Positions 1-5,840 of a DNA stretch of 9,943 nt are shown here, one piece after another. Made by a program: the position numbers and the translations under genes. Under the pieces are notes generated by a model. That model was not told where the DNA came from and ran no database searches. It worked only from the letters and a program-made list of their open reading frames with translations. How positions within the stretch are numbered: the stretch's first letter is position 1; each line of letters opens with the position of its first letter. The stretch lies in NCBI GenBank assembly GCA_045538075.1, contig JAZSQT010000142.1, positions 1 through 9,943 of the forward strand, read 5' to 3'. The DNA is from JAZSQT01 sp045538075 (GTDB lineage Bacteria > Chrysiogenota > Deferribacteres > Deferribacterales > Mucispirillaceae).

Positions 1-51
1 ATTTATAAATAGTTTATATTTATTATTAAATTTTTATATAAGGAGGTTCTT

Positions 52-1341
52 ATGAGTGAAAAAGGTGGAATCTTATCTTGGTATTTTAAGTCAAATTTAC
101 TTTATCGTATTTTAATTGGCTTAATACTTGGTGCTGTCTTAGGGATTATACTGCAAGATGCAAAAATATTTATCACAATTCTTACTCCTTTTGGAGACAT
201 ATTTGTTCGCTTGTTAAAGATGATAGTCCAACCAGTAATTATTTTTACTCTTATTGTTGGAACTGCAAGTATTGCTCCATCAAGGCTTGGTAAAGTAGGT
301 GTTAAAATTATTATTTTTTACTTATGTACTTCCTTTTTTGCTATAGTTGTGGGTTTAATTTTTGGTAATCTTATTGCTCCTGGAACTGGCCTTGAGCTTG
401 CAGGAGGAGATGCAGTTGGTAAAGAATTAAAAACGCCTTCGTTACTTGCAACTTTTATGGCTATTATACCTACTAATCCATTTTATGCTTTTGCAAATGG
501 TGAAGTTCTTCCTACTATTTGCTTTAGTATATTTTTTGGTATTGCTCTTGCTTTTACAAGAGAACATCAAGAAGAACGTGTTAGGGCTGCAGCAGATACT
601 ACATACAGATTTTTTGAAGGTGCTGCAGAAGTTATATTCAAAGTAGTAGGCTGGGTTATGCAGTATGCTCCTATCGGTGTATTTGCATTAATTTTTGTTG
701 TATTTTCAAAACAAGGTGCAGAAGCCTTTGGACCACTATTATCTACAACTATTGCCGTTTATCTTGGTCTTATATTCCAGTTGTTAGTTGTTTATGGTGG
801 TATTCTTTTTCTCTTTGGTTTAAGTCCAATTAAATTCTTTAAAAAAGTTCGTTCACCTATGCTTACGGCTTTCGTAACTCGTTCATCTGGTGGAACACTT
901 CCAGTATCTATGGACGTTGCAGAAAACCAAATTGGGATAAAAAGAGGTGTTTACGGTTTTACTCTTCCATTAGGTTCTACAATCAATATGGACGGCACAA
1001 CAATTTATCTTGGTGTATGTGCTATGTTTATTGCTAATGCTATTGGTATGCCTTTAACTTTTAGTCAACAATTAACAGTTGTTATGACGGCAGTTCTTGC
1101 TTCCGTTGGAACGGCTGGTGTTCCAGGAGCTGGAGCAATTATGTTATTGATGGTTCTTGAATCTGTTGGATTAAAAGTTGAATCAGGATCAGCAGTAGCA
1201 GCAGCTTATGCTATGGTTTTTGGAATTGATGCAATTTTAGATATGGGTAGAACGTCTATGAATGTTGTTGGCGATATGACTGGAACAACTATCGTTGCAA
1301 AACTTGAAAACGAAATGGATATGGACGTTTGGAATAAGTGA
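52..1341 (+). CDS. Dicarboxylate/amino acid:cation symporter (DAACS family), probably acidic amino acid uptake
   Basis: A 429-residue inner-membrane carrier, the normal size for the glutamate/aspartate and C4-dicarboxylate symporters (GltP, GltPh, DctA), which import substrate with Na+ or H+. The family hallmarks are in order: the hairpin-1 motif RSSGGT at 277-282, NMDGT in TM7 at 312-316 (cation site), a hairpin-2 GTAGVPGAG loop, and in TM8 a DAILDMGRTSMNVVGD stretch. By alignment with GltPh, D393, D397, R400, T401, N404 and D408 fall on the cation- and substrate-binding positions. The arginine at 400 is the residue that contacts the side-chain carboxylate, so an acidic substrate is inferred; aspartate versus C4-dicarboxylate is not settled. 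The start is fixed by AGGAGG at 41-46, five bases before the ATG. A strong terminator follows, and the next gene is an aspartate racemase homologue. The N-terminus is complete; only 51 bases of upstream DNA are visible. Confidence 0.95.
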   Translation: MSEKGGILSWYFKSNLLYRILIGLILGAVLGIILQDAKIFITILTPFGDIFVRLLKMIVQPVIIFTLIVGTASIAPSRLGKVGVKIIIFYLCTSFFAIVVGLIFGNLIAPGTGLELAGGDAVGKELKTPSLLATFMAIIPTNPFYAFANGEVLPTICFSIFFGIALAFTREHQEERVRAAADTTYRFFEGAAEVIFKVVGWVMQYAPIGVFALIFVVFSKQGAEAFGPLLSTTIAVYLGLIFQLLVVYGGILFLFGLSPIKFFKKVRSPMLTAFVTRSSGGTLPVSMDVAENQIGIKRGVYGFTLPLGSTINMDGTTIYLGVCAMFIANAIGMPLTFSQQLTVVMTAVLASVGTAGVPGAGAIMLLMVLESVGLKVESGSAVAAAYAMVFGIDAILDMGRTSMNVVGDMTGTTIVAKLENEMDMDVWNK

Positions 1342-1367
1342 TTATATTTAGTGTATTACCTTTTTAT

Positions 1368-1405
1368 TACCCGATAGAGAGAATTTTCTTTGTCGGGTAT
1401 TTTTT
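1368..1405 (+). terminator. Rho-independent terminator after the symporter gene
   Basis: TACCCGA (1368-1374) pairs with TCGGGTA (1393-1399), and the stem continues inward through mostly A-U, G-C and G-U pairs to an AATT loop near 1382-1385. Six T follow at 1400-1405. The hairpin lies 27 bases past the symporter stop and ends 20 bases before the next start, so it should insulate or attenuate the racemase gene, which carries its own AGGAAG ribosome binding site. Confidence 0.9.
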
Positions 1406-1425
1406 AAATTAGGAAGTATAAATAT

Positions 1426-2118
1426 ATGAAAACATTAGGTATTATTGGAGGAATGGGTCCTCTTGCAACTATAGATTTATACAAGAAAATTACAGATTTA
1501 ACTCCTGCAAAATGTGATCAAGATCATATACATATTATAATTGATAGTTATCCTCAAATTGAAGATAGAACGAAATTTATAGTTGATAATGAAAAAAGTC
1601 CTTTAGAAAAATTAAAAAAATCTGCTATTTTGCTTGAAGAAGCTGGAGCAGATGCTTTAATTATGCCGTGCAATACTGCCCATTATTTTGCAAAAGATAT
1701 TATAGAAACTGTATCTATACCTCTTATTCATATTGTAGATTCAGCAGTAAATTCTATAAAAAGTAATTATCCTAAAGCAAAAAATATTGCGTTATTTGCT
1801 ACAACTGGCACTAAAAAAGGTAGAATTTACGAAAATATATTAATTGATAACGGTTACAACGTAGTAAATTTTAATCAAGATTTTGACAAAAAGATTATGG
1901 CTTGCATATATGATGGTGTAAAAGCCGGAAAAATAGAAGAATATATACCTCTTTTTAATGAATGTGAAAAAGAAGCAGAAAATTTAAAGGCAGATATTAT
2001 AATTGCTGCTTGCACTGAAATACCTTTATTAATTCCTTATAGTAGAGGCAATATTGCTTTTATTGATGCAACATACGAATTAGCAAAAAGTGCAGTTAAG
2101 TTTGCGTTAGGTAAGTAA
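1426..2118 (+). CDS. Aspartate/glutamate racemase family protein (RacD/YgeA-like)
   Basis: This 230-residue cytoplasmic enzyme belongs to the cofactor-independent Asp/Glu racemase superfamily, which inverts the alpha carbon with two cysteines acting as acid and base. The N-terminus GIIGGMGPLAT (5-15) is typical of aspartate racemases. The two catalytic cysteines are visible as MPCNTAH (Cys82) and AACTEIP (Cys196). Both are intact, and length matches the family, so the enzyme should be active. The start has AGGAAG at 1411-1416. It follows an acidic amino acid symporter on the same strand, separated by a terminator, which supports aspartate or glutamate as substrate; MurI-type glutamate racemase is less likely because of the GGMGP N-terminus. 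Broad-specificity members (YgeA/RacX) remain possible. The stop codon is only 2 bases from the convergent stop of the next gene, and no terminator hairpin is visible between them. Confidence 0.88.
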   Translation: MKTLGIIGGMGPLATIDLYKKITDLTPAKCDQDHIHIIIDSYPQIEDRTKFIVDNEKSPLEKLKKSAILLEEAGADALIMPCNTAHYFAKDIIETVSIPLIHIVDSAVNSIKSNYPKAKNIALFATTGTKKGRIYENILIDNGYNVVNFNQDFDKKIMACIYDGVKAGKIEEYIPLFNECEKEAENLKADIIIAACTEIPLLIPYSRGNIAFIDATYELAKSAVKFALGK

Positions 2119-2120
2119 TA

Positions 2121-2777
2121 TTACACATTATTATCAAGAACAACGAAAAATAATACTGCAAAAAAATGACAAATTGTTCCAAGTAAAACGAATATATGCC
2201 ATATTCCGTGATTAAAGGGTAGTGATTTCCATTTATAAAAAATTACTCCAAAGGAAAAAAGTAGCCCACCTGCTACAATTAATATTAAGCCAATTGGTTC
2301 AGTATTTAAAATAAGTGGTTTAATAGCGATTACAATAATCCAACCCATACATAAATATAAAATAGTTGAAACTTTGCGAAAACGGTTGCCGTATATTAAT
2401 TTTAGTGTAGTTCCAGCTATTGCAGATGTCCAAACGATACCAAAAACTATCCAACCCCATACCCCACGCATATTTACTAATAAAAAAGGAGTATAAGTTC
2501 CAGCTATCAAAAAATATATTGATATATGGTCAAACATATTGAATATTTTTTTAAGTTTTTCATTTTGAAAGCTATGATATAAAGTAGAAGCTGAATATAA
2601 TACGATTAGTGTAAATCCATAAATTGATGAGGCAACGATTTTCCAAGCATCACCATAAATTGCTGCATAAGGTATTAATACGCTAACACCTATTACGCTT
2701 AATAAAATTCCTATTCCATGAGTTACTGCATTAAAAATTTCTTCTGATTTAGTATATTTTTTTATTATAGATGTCAT
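2121..2777 (-). CDS. trhA: Hemolysin III / TrhA family seven-helix membrane protein
   Basis: A 218-residue integral membrane protein of the hemolysin III/PAQR family (bacterial YqfA/TrhA, linked in E. coli to membrane energetics and lipid homeostasis; the haemolysin name is historical). Family signatures are all present: E13, N16 and THG (19-21) at the N-terminus, LYHS (66-69), DHISIYFLIAGTYTP (83-97), a GW pair in the middle, and a C-terminal HGIWHIF with H190 and H194. H68, H190 and H194 correspond to the presumed zinc ligands. About seven hydrophobic segments fit the fold. A GAGG ribosome binding site lies about ten bases upstream. It lies 43 bases downstream of a 64-residue gene on the same strand and is probably co-transcribed with it. 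A 7-bp AT inverted repeat (2792-2807) sits in that gap just upstream of the ribosome binding site. Confidence 0.92.
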   Translation of the reverse strand: MTSIIKKYTKSEEIFNAVTHGIGILLSVIGVSVLIPYAAIYGDAWKIVASSIYGFTLIVLYSASTLYHSFQNEKLKKIFNMFDHISIYFLIAGTYTPFLLVNMRGVWGWIVFGIVWTSAIAGTTLKLIYGNRFRKVSTILYLCMGWIIVIAIKPLILNTEPIGLILIVAGGLLFSFGVIFYKWKSLPFNHGIWHIFVLLGTICHFFAVLFFVVLDNNV

Positions 2778-2820
2778 AAGTGTATAACCTCATAAATTAC
2801 AATTTATAACAAATAATCAG

Positions 2821-3015
2821 TTAGTCAAGAAATTCATCTATGGTGTATTCTTTTATTTTAATTTTACCTTCAAAAAGATTACATCTTAATTTAATGTCAT
2901 CTTTAGACATATATTTGTTTTGAGCCACACAACGAAATTCGTATAACCCTTTCATTTGCTCAATTTTTATTTCTTTTTTGTGAATACAACCTTGATTGCA
3001 ACCTTTATTACTCAT
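2821..3015 (-). CDS. Small Cys-containing protein of unknown function, probably leaderless
   Basis: A 64-residue soluble protein with four cysteines (C6, C10, C29, C45), one histidine (H12) near the first pair, and a charged C-terminus. The C-x3-C-x-H beginning suggests a small metal site, but I do not recognise the family and assign no function. No ribosome binding site precedes the ATG. Instead a near-consensus promoter (TTGCAT, 16 bases, TATAAT) ends six bases before it, which would put transcription start at or next to the A of the ATG. The next Met (21) has only a weak upstream site. It is the first gene ahead of trhA on the same strand, so the pair likely forms a two-gene unit. Cysteine pattern, promoter placement and operon spacing support it as a real gene. 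Confidence 0.72.
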   Translation of the reverse strand: MSNKGCNQGCIHKKEIKIEQMKGLYEFRCVAQNKYMSKDDIKLRCNLFEGKIKIKEYTIDEFLD

Positions 3016-3021
3016 ACATTT

Positions 3022-3049
3022 ATTATACGTTTTTGTATTATTTATGCAA
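3022..3049 (-). promoter_or_regulatory. Sigma-70-type promoter for the 64-aa gene and trhA
   Basis: Read on the minus strand: -35 TTGCAT (3049-3044), a 16-base spacer, and -10 TATAAT (3027-3022). The start codon begins at 3015, six bases after the -10, so the predicted transcript begins at about the first base of the coding region. Confidence 0.7.
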
Positions 3050-3150
3050 GAAGGTTATTCATTTAAGTTTTTTTACGAAATGCCGATATTAAAGATGAGA
3101 ATAATTACTCAATACATTATGGGAATTTTTCTTAAATTTGGAGGCATTAA

Positions 3151-3477
3151 ATGGAATTGTTTGTTCCAAATATCCTTACAGTAAAGCCAGTTAATATTGT
3201 TGAAGCAGATAAGCAAGCAGTTTTTAAAGTTGATAATATATCTGCACCATCAGACAATTACTTTAAAAAAATATATTTTGAAGAGTTATCAAAAAATTGT
3301 TACATAGAAAACGGCAATTTTGATAGTCTATTAAATGTAGCAAGAATACATCATGAAGAATATTTTGGTGCAGGTGGCTCAAAAATTAGTCGCTGGAAAA
3401 TATATTTTACTAATTATAACATTCTCATAAATATTGAAGAAGACGAGGGTGGTAGGCTTTTTGTTAAAGCTGCGTAA
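3151..3477 (+). CDS. Conserved-looking hypothetical protein, 108 aa
   Basis: A 108-residue protein with no signal peptide or membrane segment and a mix of acidic and basic residues. I do not recognise a family. The middle (about 62-85) reads NVARIHHEEYFGAGGSKISRW, with a His pair followed by a Gly-rich turn, and the C-terminus ends in a beta-like stretch (ILINIEEDEGGRLFVKA). The start is well supported by GGAGG at 3140-3144, seven bases before the ATG. No terminator follows, and the next gene on the same strand begins 69 bases on behind its own promoter. It diverges from the 64-residue gene, sharing a 135-base upstream region. It is judged real because of the strong ribosome binding site and clean frame. 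No function is proposed. Confidence 0.7.
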   Translation: MELFVPNILTVKPVNIVEADKQAVFKVDNISAPSDNYFKKIYFEELSKNCYIENGNFDSLLNVARIHHEEYFGAGGSKISRWKIYFTNYNILINIEEDEGGRLFVKAA

Positions 3478-3508
3478 ATTTTATCTTGAAAAAATACATT
3501 AATAAGCA

Positions 3509-3538
3509 GTATTAATATATTATAATACATATTAATAC
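3509..3538 (+). promoter_or_regulatory. Perfect dyad enclosing the EamA-gene -10 box (candidate operator)
   Basis: GTATTAATAT (3509-3518) and ATATTAATAC (3529-3538) are exact reverse complements separated by 10 bases. The -10 hexamer TATAAT (3521-3526) lies in the spacer, with a weak -35 (TTAATA, 3499-3504, 16-base spacer). Transcription would start near 3533, within the right arm. A dimeric repressor bound here would cover the promoter. No regulator gene is adjacent. Confidence 0.55.
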
Positions 3539-3546
3539 GGTGGCTT

Positions 3547-4386
3547 ATGGCTACAAGTTTTACATTAATTATCTTAAGTGCTTTTTTTCATTCATCGTGG
3601 AATATTTTAGTTAAAAGTGCTAAAAATAAGCATAGTTTTACAGTCCATATTCATATTGCAGCAACAATCTTTATGACTGTTATATTAGTGCTGTTTTTTC
3701 GTGATGATATATATTTTGATAAAAATACAGTCCTTTTTGCCTTATGTTCTGCGTTCTTTTTTTCTTTATATCAAGTTTTTGTTGCTGAAGCGTATAAATG
3801 TGCTGATGTATCAATGGTTTATCCTATAACAACATCTTCGCCTTTATTTATTATTGTTTGGGCATTTTTTTTGTTGGGAGAAAAAATATCATTAGTCGGT
3901 TTTGTTGGAGTTATTTTAACTATTGCCGGTTGTTATATAATGAATATGACTAAAGGTTCCAATAAAACAGCTTTTAGGGGTATATTGATAGCAGGTCTTG
4001 CTGCATTATTCTATTCTTTTGGTGCAATGGCAGATAAAATGGGTGTTACAAGTGTAAATACAGTATTGTATATTTATTTAATGACATTTTTTATGACTAT
4101 TTTTACATCGTTATTTGTAGGTATGGCTCATCTTTATACGAAAAAAGCAAAGATTGAATGGAAATTAGTAATTTTAGGTGGATTAGCATTAGCAAGTTCA
4201 ACAATTTTTTATAGGTTAGGGCTTATTGATATTCCTATTGCTTATGCCACTTCCTTAAGGCAAATTAGTGCTTTTTTTGGGTTAATGATGGGTATTATTT
4301 TATTTAAAGAATCTTATGGAATAAAAAGGGCGATAGGTTGTGTGGTAATTATTTCCGGTATTGTATTAATTAGACTTGGCATATAG
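3547..4386 (+). CDS. EamA/DMT-superfamily transporter
   Basis: A 279-residue inner-membrane protein built of two EamA repeats, about ten hydrophobic segments in all, as in the drug/metabolite transporter superfamily whose members export or import amino acids and other small metabolites. The first repeat ends with the signature SPLFIIVWAFFLLGEKIS followed by GVILTIAGCYIM (about 94-132). The second ends with FFGLMMGIILFKES and GCVVIISGIVLIRLG (about 243-278). Both repeats are complete. The start ATG follows a modest GGTGG (3539-3543). The promoter is embedded in a perfect 10-bp inverted repeat, so regulation by a dimeric repressor is likely. Substrate cannot be told from sequence. The 3' end of the gene contains the -35 box of a separate small RNA, whose terminator probably also ends this mRNA. 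Confidence 0.9.
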   Translation: MATSFTLIILSAFFHSSWNILVKSAKNKHSFTVHIHIAATIFMTVILVLFFRDDIYFDKNTVLFALCSAFFFSLYQVFVAEAYKCADVSMVYPITTSSPLFIIVWAFFLLGEKISLVGFVGVILTIAGCYIMNMTKGSNKTAFRGILIAGLAALFYSFGAMADKMGVTSVNTVLYIYLMTFFMTIFTSLFVGMAHLYTKKAKIEWKLVILGGLALASSTIFYRLGLIDIPIAYATSLRQISAFFGLMMGIILFKESYGIKRAIGCVVIISGIVLIRLGI

Positions 4387-4397
4387 TTTGCTATAAT
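4370..4397 (+). promoter_or_regulatory. Promoter of the small RNA at 4404
   Basis: -35 TTAGAC (4370-4375), a 16-base spacer, and consensus -10 TATAAT (4392-4397). The -35 lies within the last codons of the EamA gene and the -10 just past its stop. No TGTAAG-N8-CTTACA type GacA site is seen upstream. Confidence 0.6.
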
Positions 4398-4403
4398 ACT
4401 ATC

Positions 4404-4472
4404 AGGTAGAGGAAGAACCTCGCTGGAGAGATGGAGCTCTCGTGTCAAGCCGACAGGATGTCGGCTTTTTTT
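4404..4472 (+). ncRNA. Candidate small regulatory RNA with GGA-loop hairpins (possible CsrA/RsmA sponge)
   Basis: A short, locally GC-rich block in AT-rich surroundings, bounded by its own promoter and an intrinsic terminator, giving a transcript of about 70 nt. It folds into three hairpins. (1) GAGG/CCTC (4409-4421), or alternatively AGGU/ACCU (4404-4420) with GGA in a nine-base loop. (2) GAGAG/CUCUC (4426-4441) closing the hexaloop AUGGAG. (3) The terminator stem with loop GGA. GGA occurs four times (4411, 4425, 4433, 4456). AUGGAG matches the ANGGAN loop favoured by CsrA/RsmA, and ACAGGAUGU in hairpin 3 is one purine short of the published selected consensus ACARGGAUGU. It matches no riboswitch, tmRNA, SRP or 6S consensus I know. 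Alternatively it may simply be the structured 3' UTR of the EamA mRNA. Confidence 0.6.
4448..4472 (+). terminator. Intrinsic terminator of the small RNA (and probably the EamA mRNA)
   Basis: AGCCGACA (4448-4455) pairs perfectly with TGTCGGCT (4459-4466) around a three-base GGA loop, followed by a T run to 4472. The opposite strand lacks a T run, so it acts only on the plus strand. Confidence 0.92.
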
Positions 4473-4509
4473 ATTTTAATAAGGTGTTATAAGATTAATT
4501 TGAGATATT

Positions 4510-4752
4510 TTACTTATAATTTTTATTATGAATTATAATATCATTTCTTTCTTGTTCTAATTTACGCATTTCTTGAATATTGCCATTATTTTTGTTTAAA
4601 TGTATTTGACTATCAATGATATTTAGTTTTTGTTGACGTTGTTGTTTTTCTATATTTTCTTTTATTTTTTTATTAGTTTCATCAAAAGAAGAGGCGACAC
4701 AAAGTGTCGCCGAAATAAATATAAATATGGAGGTCAGAATAATGTTTTTCAT
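4510..4752 (-). CDS. Small exported protein, charged and probably helical
   Basis: An 80-residue protein with a signal peptide (MKN, a hydrophobic core at 4-17, likely signal peptidase I cleavage after VA at 19-20; Cys18 does not sit in a proper lipobox). The mature part, about 60 residues, is highly charged and rich in Lys, Glu, Gln and Asn, with heptad-like spacing suggesting a long helix or coiled coil. I do not recognise it. It lies 43 bases downstream of a lipoprotein gene on the same strand and may be co-transcribed, which would place both in the envelope. There is no clear ribosome binding site. Codons 14-20 contain a perfect 8-bp GC-rich inverted repeat (4693-4711), unusual in this AT-rich sequence. 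The signal peptide supports it as genuine. Confidence 0.62.
   Translation of the reverse strand: MKNIILTSIFIFISATLCVASSFDETNKKIKENIEKQQRQQKLNIIDSQIHLNKNNGNIQEMRKLEQERNDIIIHNKNYK
4693..4711 (-). repeat. Perfect GC-rich inverted repeat inside the 80-aa gene
   Basis: GGCGACAC (4693-4700) and GTGTCGCC (4704-4711) flank AAA. In the mRNA of the minus-strand gene this forms an 8-bp hairpin over codons 14-20. It lacks a following U run on either strand, so it is not a standard terminator. Confidence 0.7.
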
Positions 4753-4795
4753 ACTATTATGACTATTGTAAATATAAATAGTTCATAATGTTTTT

Positions 4796-5425
4796 TTACA
4801 TTTCTTCTTCTGCACCAAAGGCTTGAGGTAAACCGTCTCTAAAAATTTCTTCTAAGCCAAGTAAAGTTAATTCTTTTACTGGGCGAGCAGATTTACTTAA
4901 TCTATAGTAGAAGTTTTTATCGGATTTGCTTTCTACTTTAACATTTGAAAAAAATACTGGCATTTCATTTCTTTCCATAATAGTAATATCTATATTTGAG
5001 AAATTTTTTCCATTCCAAACTTCAGGAGATTCAGAAATTTTTGCAAAAAGAACGTAATCAGCAGTTTCTACATCATTAGTAATTTTTGCATAATTATTCA
5101 TAAGTATGTAATTTTTTATCATTGTAGAATAATAATTATCCCAAGTTTCTTGAGATGCTTGTTTCATTTTTACAGGCATAATAAAAATAACTGAATTTTC
5201 TGGCAATATTTCGTATGGATTAACAGAAAAATGTTTAACTTTTGCTTTTGTTTTGTCAATAAAAACTGATGATAAATTAGTTTCAAGTTCTGTAATGATG
5301 ACTAAAGGATAAAAACCAGTGCTAAAAAAATTAAGTGGATTTGCTACTGTTGCAACACCAGAAGGTAATGAACAACCACTAATTAATAATGTAGTAAATA
5401 ATAATGAAGAAATAATCTTTTTCAT
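4796..5425 (-). CDS. Predicted lipoprotein of unknown function
   Basis: A 209-residue protein with a lipoprotein signal peptide: MKK, hydrophobic core, and lipobox I15-S16-G17-C18, so Cys18 should be lipidated. Ser at +2 favours outer membrane sorting in a Gram-negative cell. The mature part has no further membrane segment. The region from about 77 to 135 alternates strands and a helix (VIFIMPVK, then a helix ending in ILMNNY, then ADYVLFAKI), reminiscent of the small alpha/beta domains of periplasmic lipoproteins such as LpoB or DUF4136 proteins; this is a weak resemblance, not an assignment. GGAGG sits six bases before the ATG, fixing the start. It precedes the 80-residue exported protein on the same strand and lies downstream of the tRNA-Met pair. 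Function unknown. Confidence 0.82.
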   Translation of the reverse strand: MKKIISSLLFTTLLISGCSLPSGVATVANPLNFFSTGFYPLVIITELETNLSSVFIDKTKAKVKHFSVNPYEILPENSVIFIMPVKMKQASQETWDNYYSTMIKNYILMNNYAKITNDVETADYVLFAKISESPEVWNGKNFSNIDITIMERNEMPVFFSNVKVESKSDKNFYYRLSKSARPVKELTLLGLEEIFRDGLPQAFGAEEEM

Positions 5426-5559
5426 ATTTTGCCTCCGATATACAAGTGTAAAGCAAAATATATGCCAAAAGATAAGAGTAAATAAATATATCTGTATTTA
5501 ACGTATGTTTTTTGAGAAGTTTTAAAGGATTAGTGTATAACTTAAATATAAATAGTTAA

Positions 5560-5633
5560 TGGCGGTACGTGGATTCGAACCACGGACACTACGGATATGA
5601 GCCGTATGCTCTAACCTACTGAGCTATACCGCC
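5560..5633 (-). tRNA. tRNA-Met (CAU), elongator type
   Basis: Read on the minus strand the gene starts GGCGGTA, pairs with TACCGCC, and ends with discriminator A at 5560. The anticodon stem TACGG/CCGTA encloses CTCATAT, giving anticodon CAU; the T loop is TTCGAAT. Acceptor pair 1-72 is a normal G-C, so it is not the initiator. A lysidine-modified tRNA-Ile2 is possible, but the body resembles elongator Met. CCA is not encoded, and the next bases are TTA. It is 10 bases downstream of the initiator tRNA in the same transcript. Confidence 0.93.
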
Positions 5634-5643
5634 TATTGAAAAG

Positions 5644-5717
5644 TTGCGGGGGCCGGATTTGAACCGACGGCCTCCGGGTTATGAGCCCGACGAGCTACCA
5701 AGCTGCTCTACCCCGCG
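5644..5717 (-). tRNA. Initiator tRNA-fMet (CAU)
   Basis: The minus-strand sequence begins CGCGGGG and its 3' side ends CCCCGCA before discriminator A (5644), leaving the C1/A72 mismatch diagnostic of bacterial initiators. The anticodon arm CGGG-CTCATAA-CCCG has the three consecutive G-C pairs needed for P-site entry. CCA is not encoded (the next bases are CTT), so maturation needs the CCA-adding enzyme. It is transcribed first, ahead of the elongator tRNA. Confidence 0.96.
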
Positions 5718-5732
5718 TCATTAGGGATTAAC

Positions 5733-5761
5733 TTTATATAACATAAAAAGTATTATGTCAA
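5733..5761 (-). promoter_or_regulatory. Promoter of the tRNA-fMet/tRNA-Met pair
   Basis: On the minus strand: perfect -35 TTGACA (5761-5756), a 17-base spacer, and -10 TATAAA (5738-5733). Transcription would begin near 5726, about nine bases before the mature 5' end of tRNA-fMet. Confidence 0.85.
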
Positions 5762-5840
5762 GATATTTTTTTTATTAATATTAAAATTCTATATTATTAA
5801 AAATATTTTATCAATATAAGTTAATAAAATCTATATTAAA

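Noticed and set aside
446..646. 66-residue plus-strand open frame
   Set aside because: It lies inside the symporter gene in another frame and has a Leu/Phe-rich low-complexity sequence; no independent support.
2792..2807. AT inverted repeat upstream of trhA as an operator
   Set aside because: A 7-bp arm of only A and T with a two-base centre is expected by chance in DNA this AT-rich; it has been noted only in the gene entry.
2996..3184. 62-residue plus-strand open frame
   Set aside because: It overlaps the start and promoter of the 64-residue minus-strand gene and the start of the 108-residue gene, with no ribosome binding site.
4404..4472. The structured block as a known riboswitch (AGGTAGAGG recalls the lysine aptamer; GGAGAG recalls glycine)
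   Set aside because: It is far too short, the remaining conserved aptamer segments are absent, and no plus-strand gene follows it; the downstream genes run the other way.
5319..5501. 60-residue plus-strand open frame
   Set aside because: It is antisense to the lipoprotein signal peptide and ribosome binding site; it has no start signals of its own.
5762..5840. Terminator for the thioesterase gene
   Set aside because: Only AT-rich imperfect pairings could be found, with no GC stem; not distinguishable from background.
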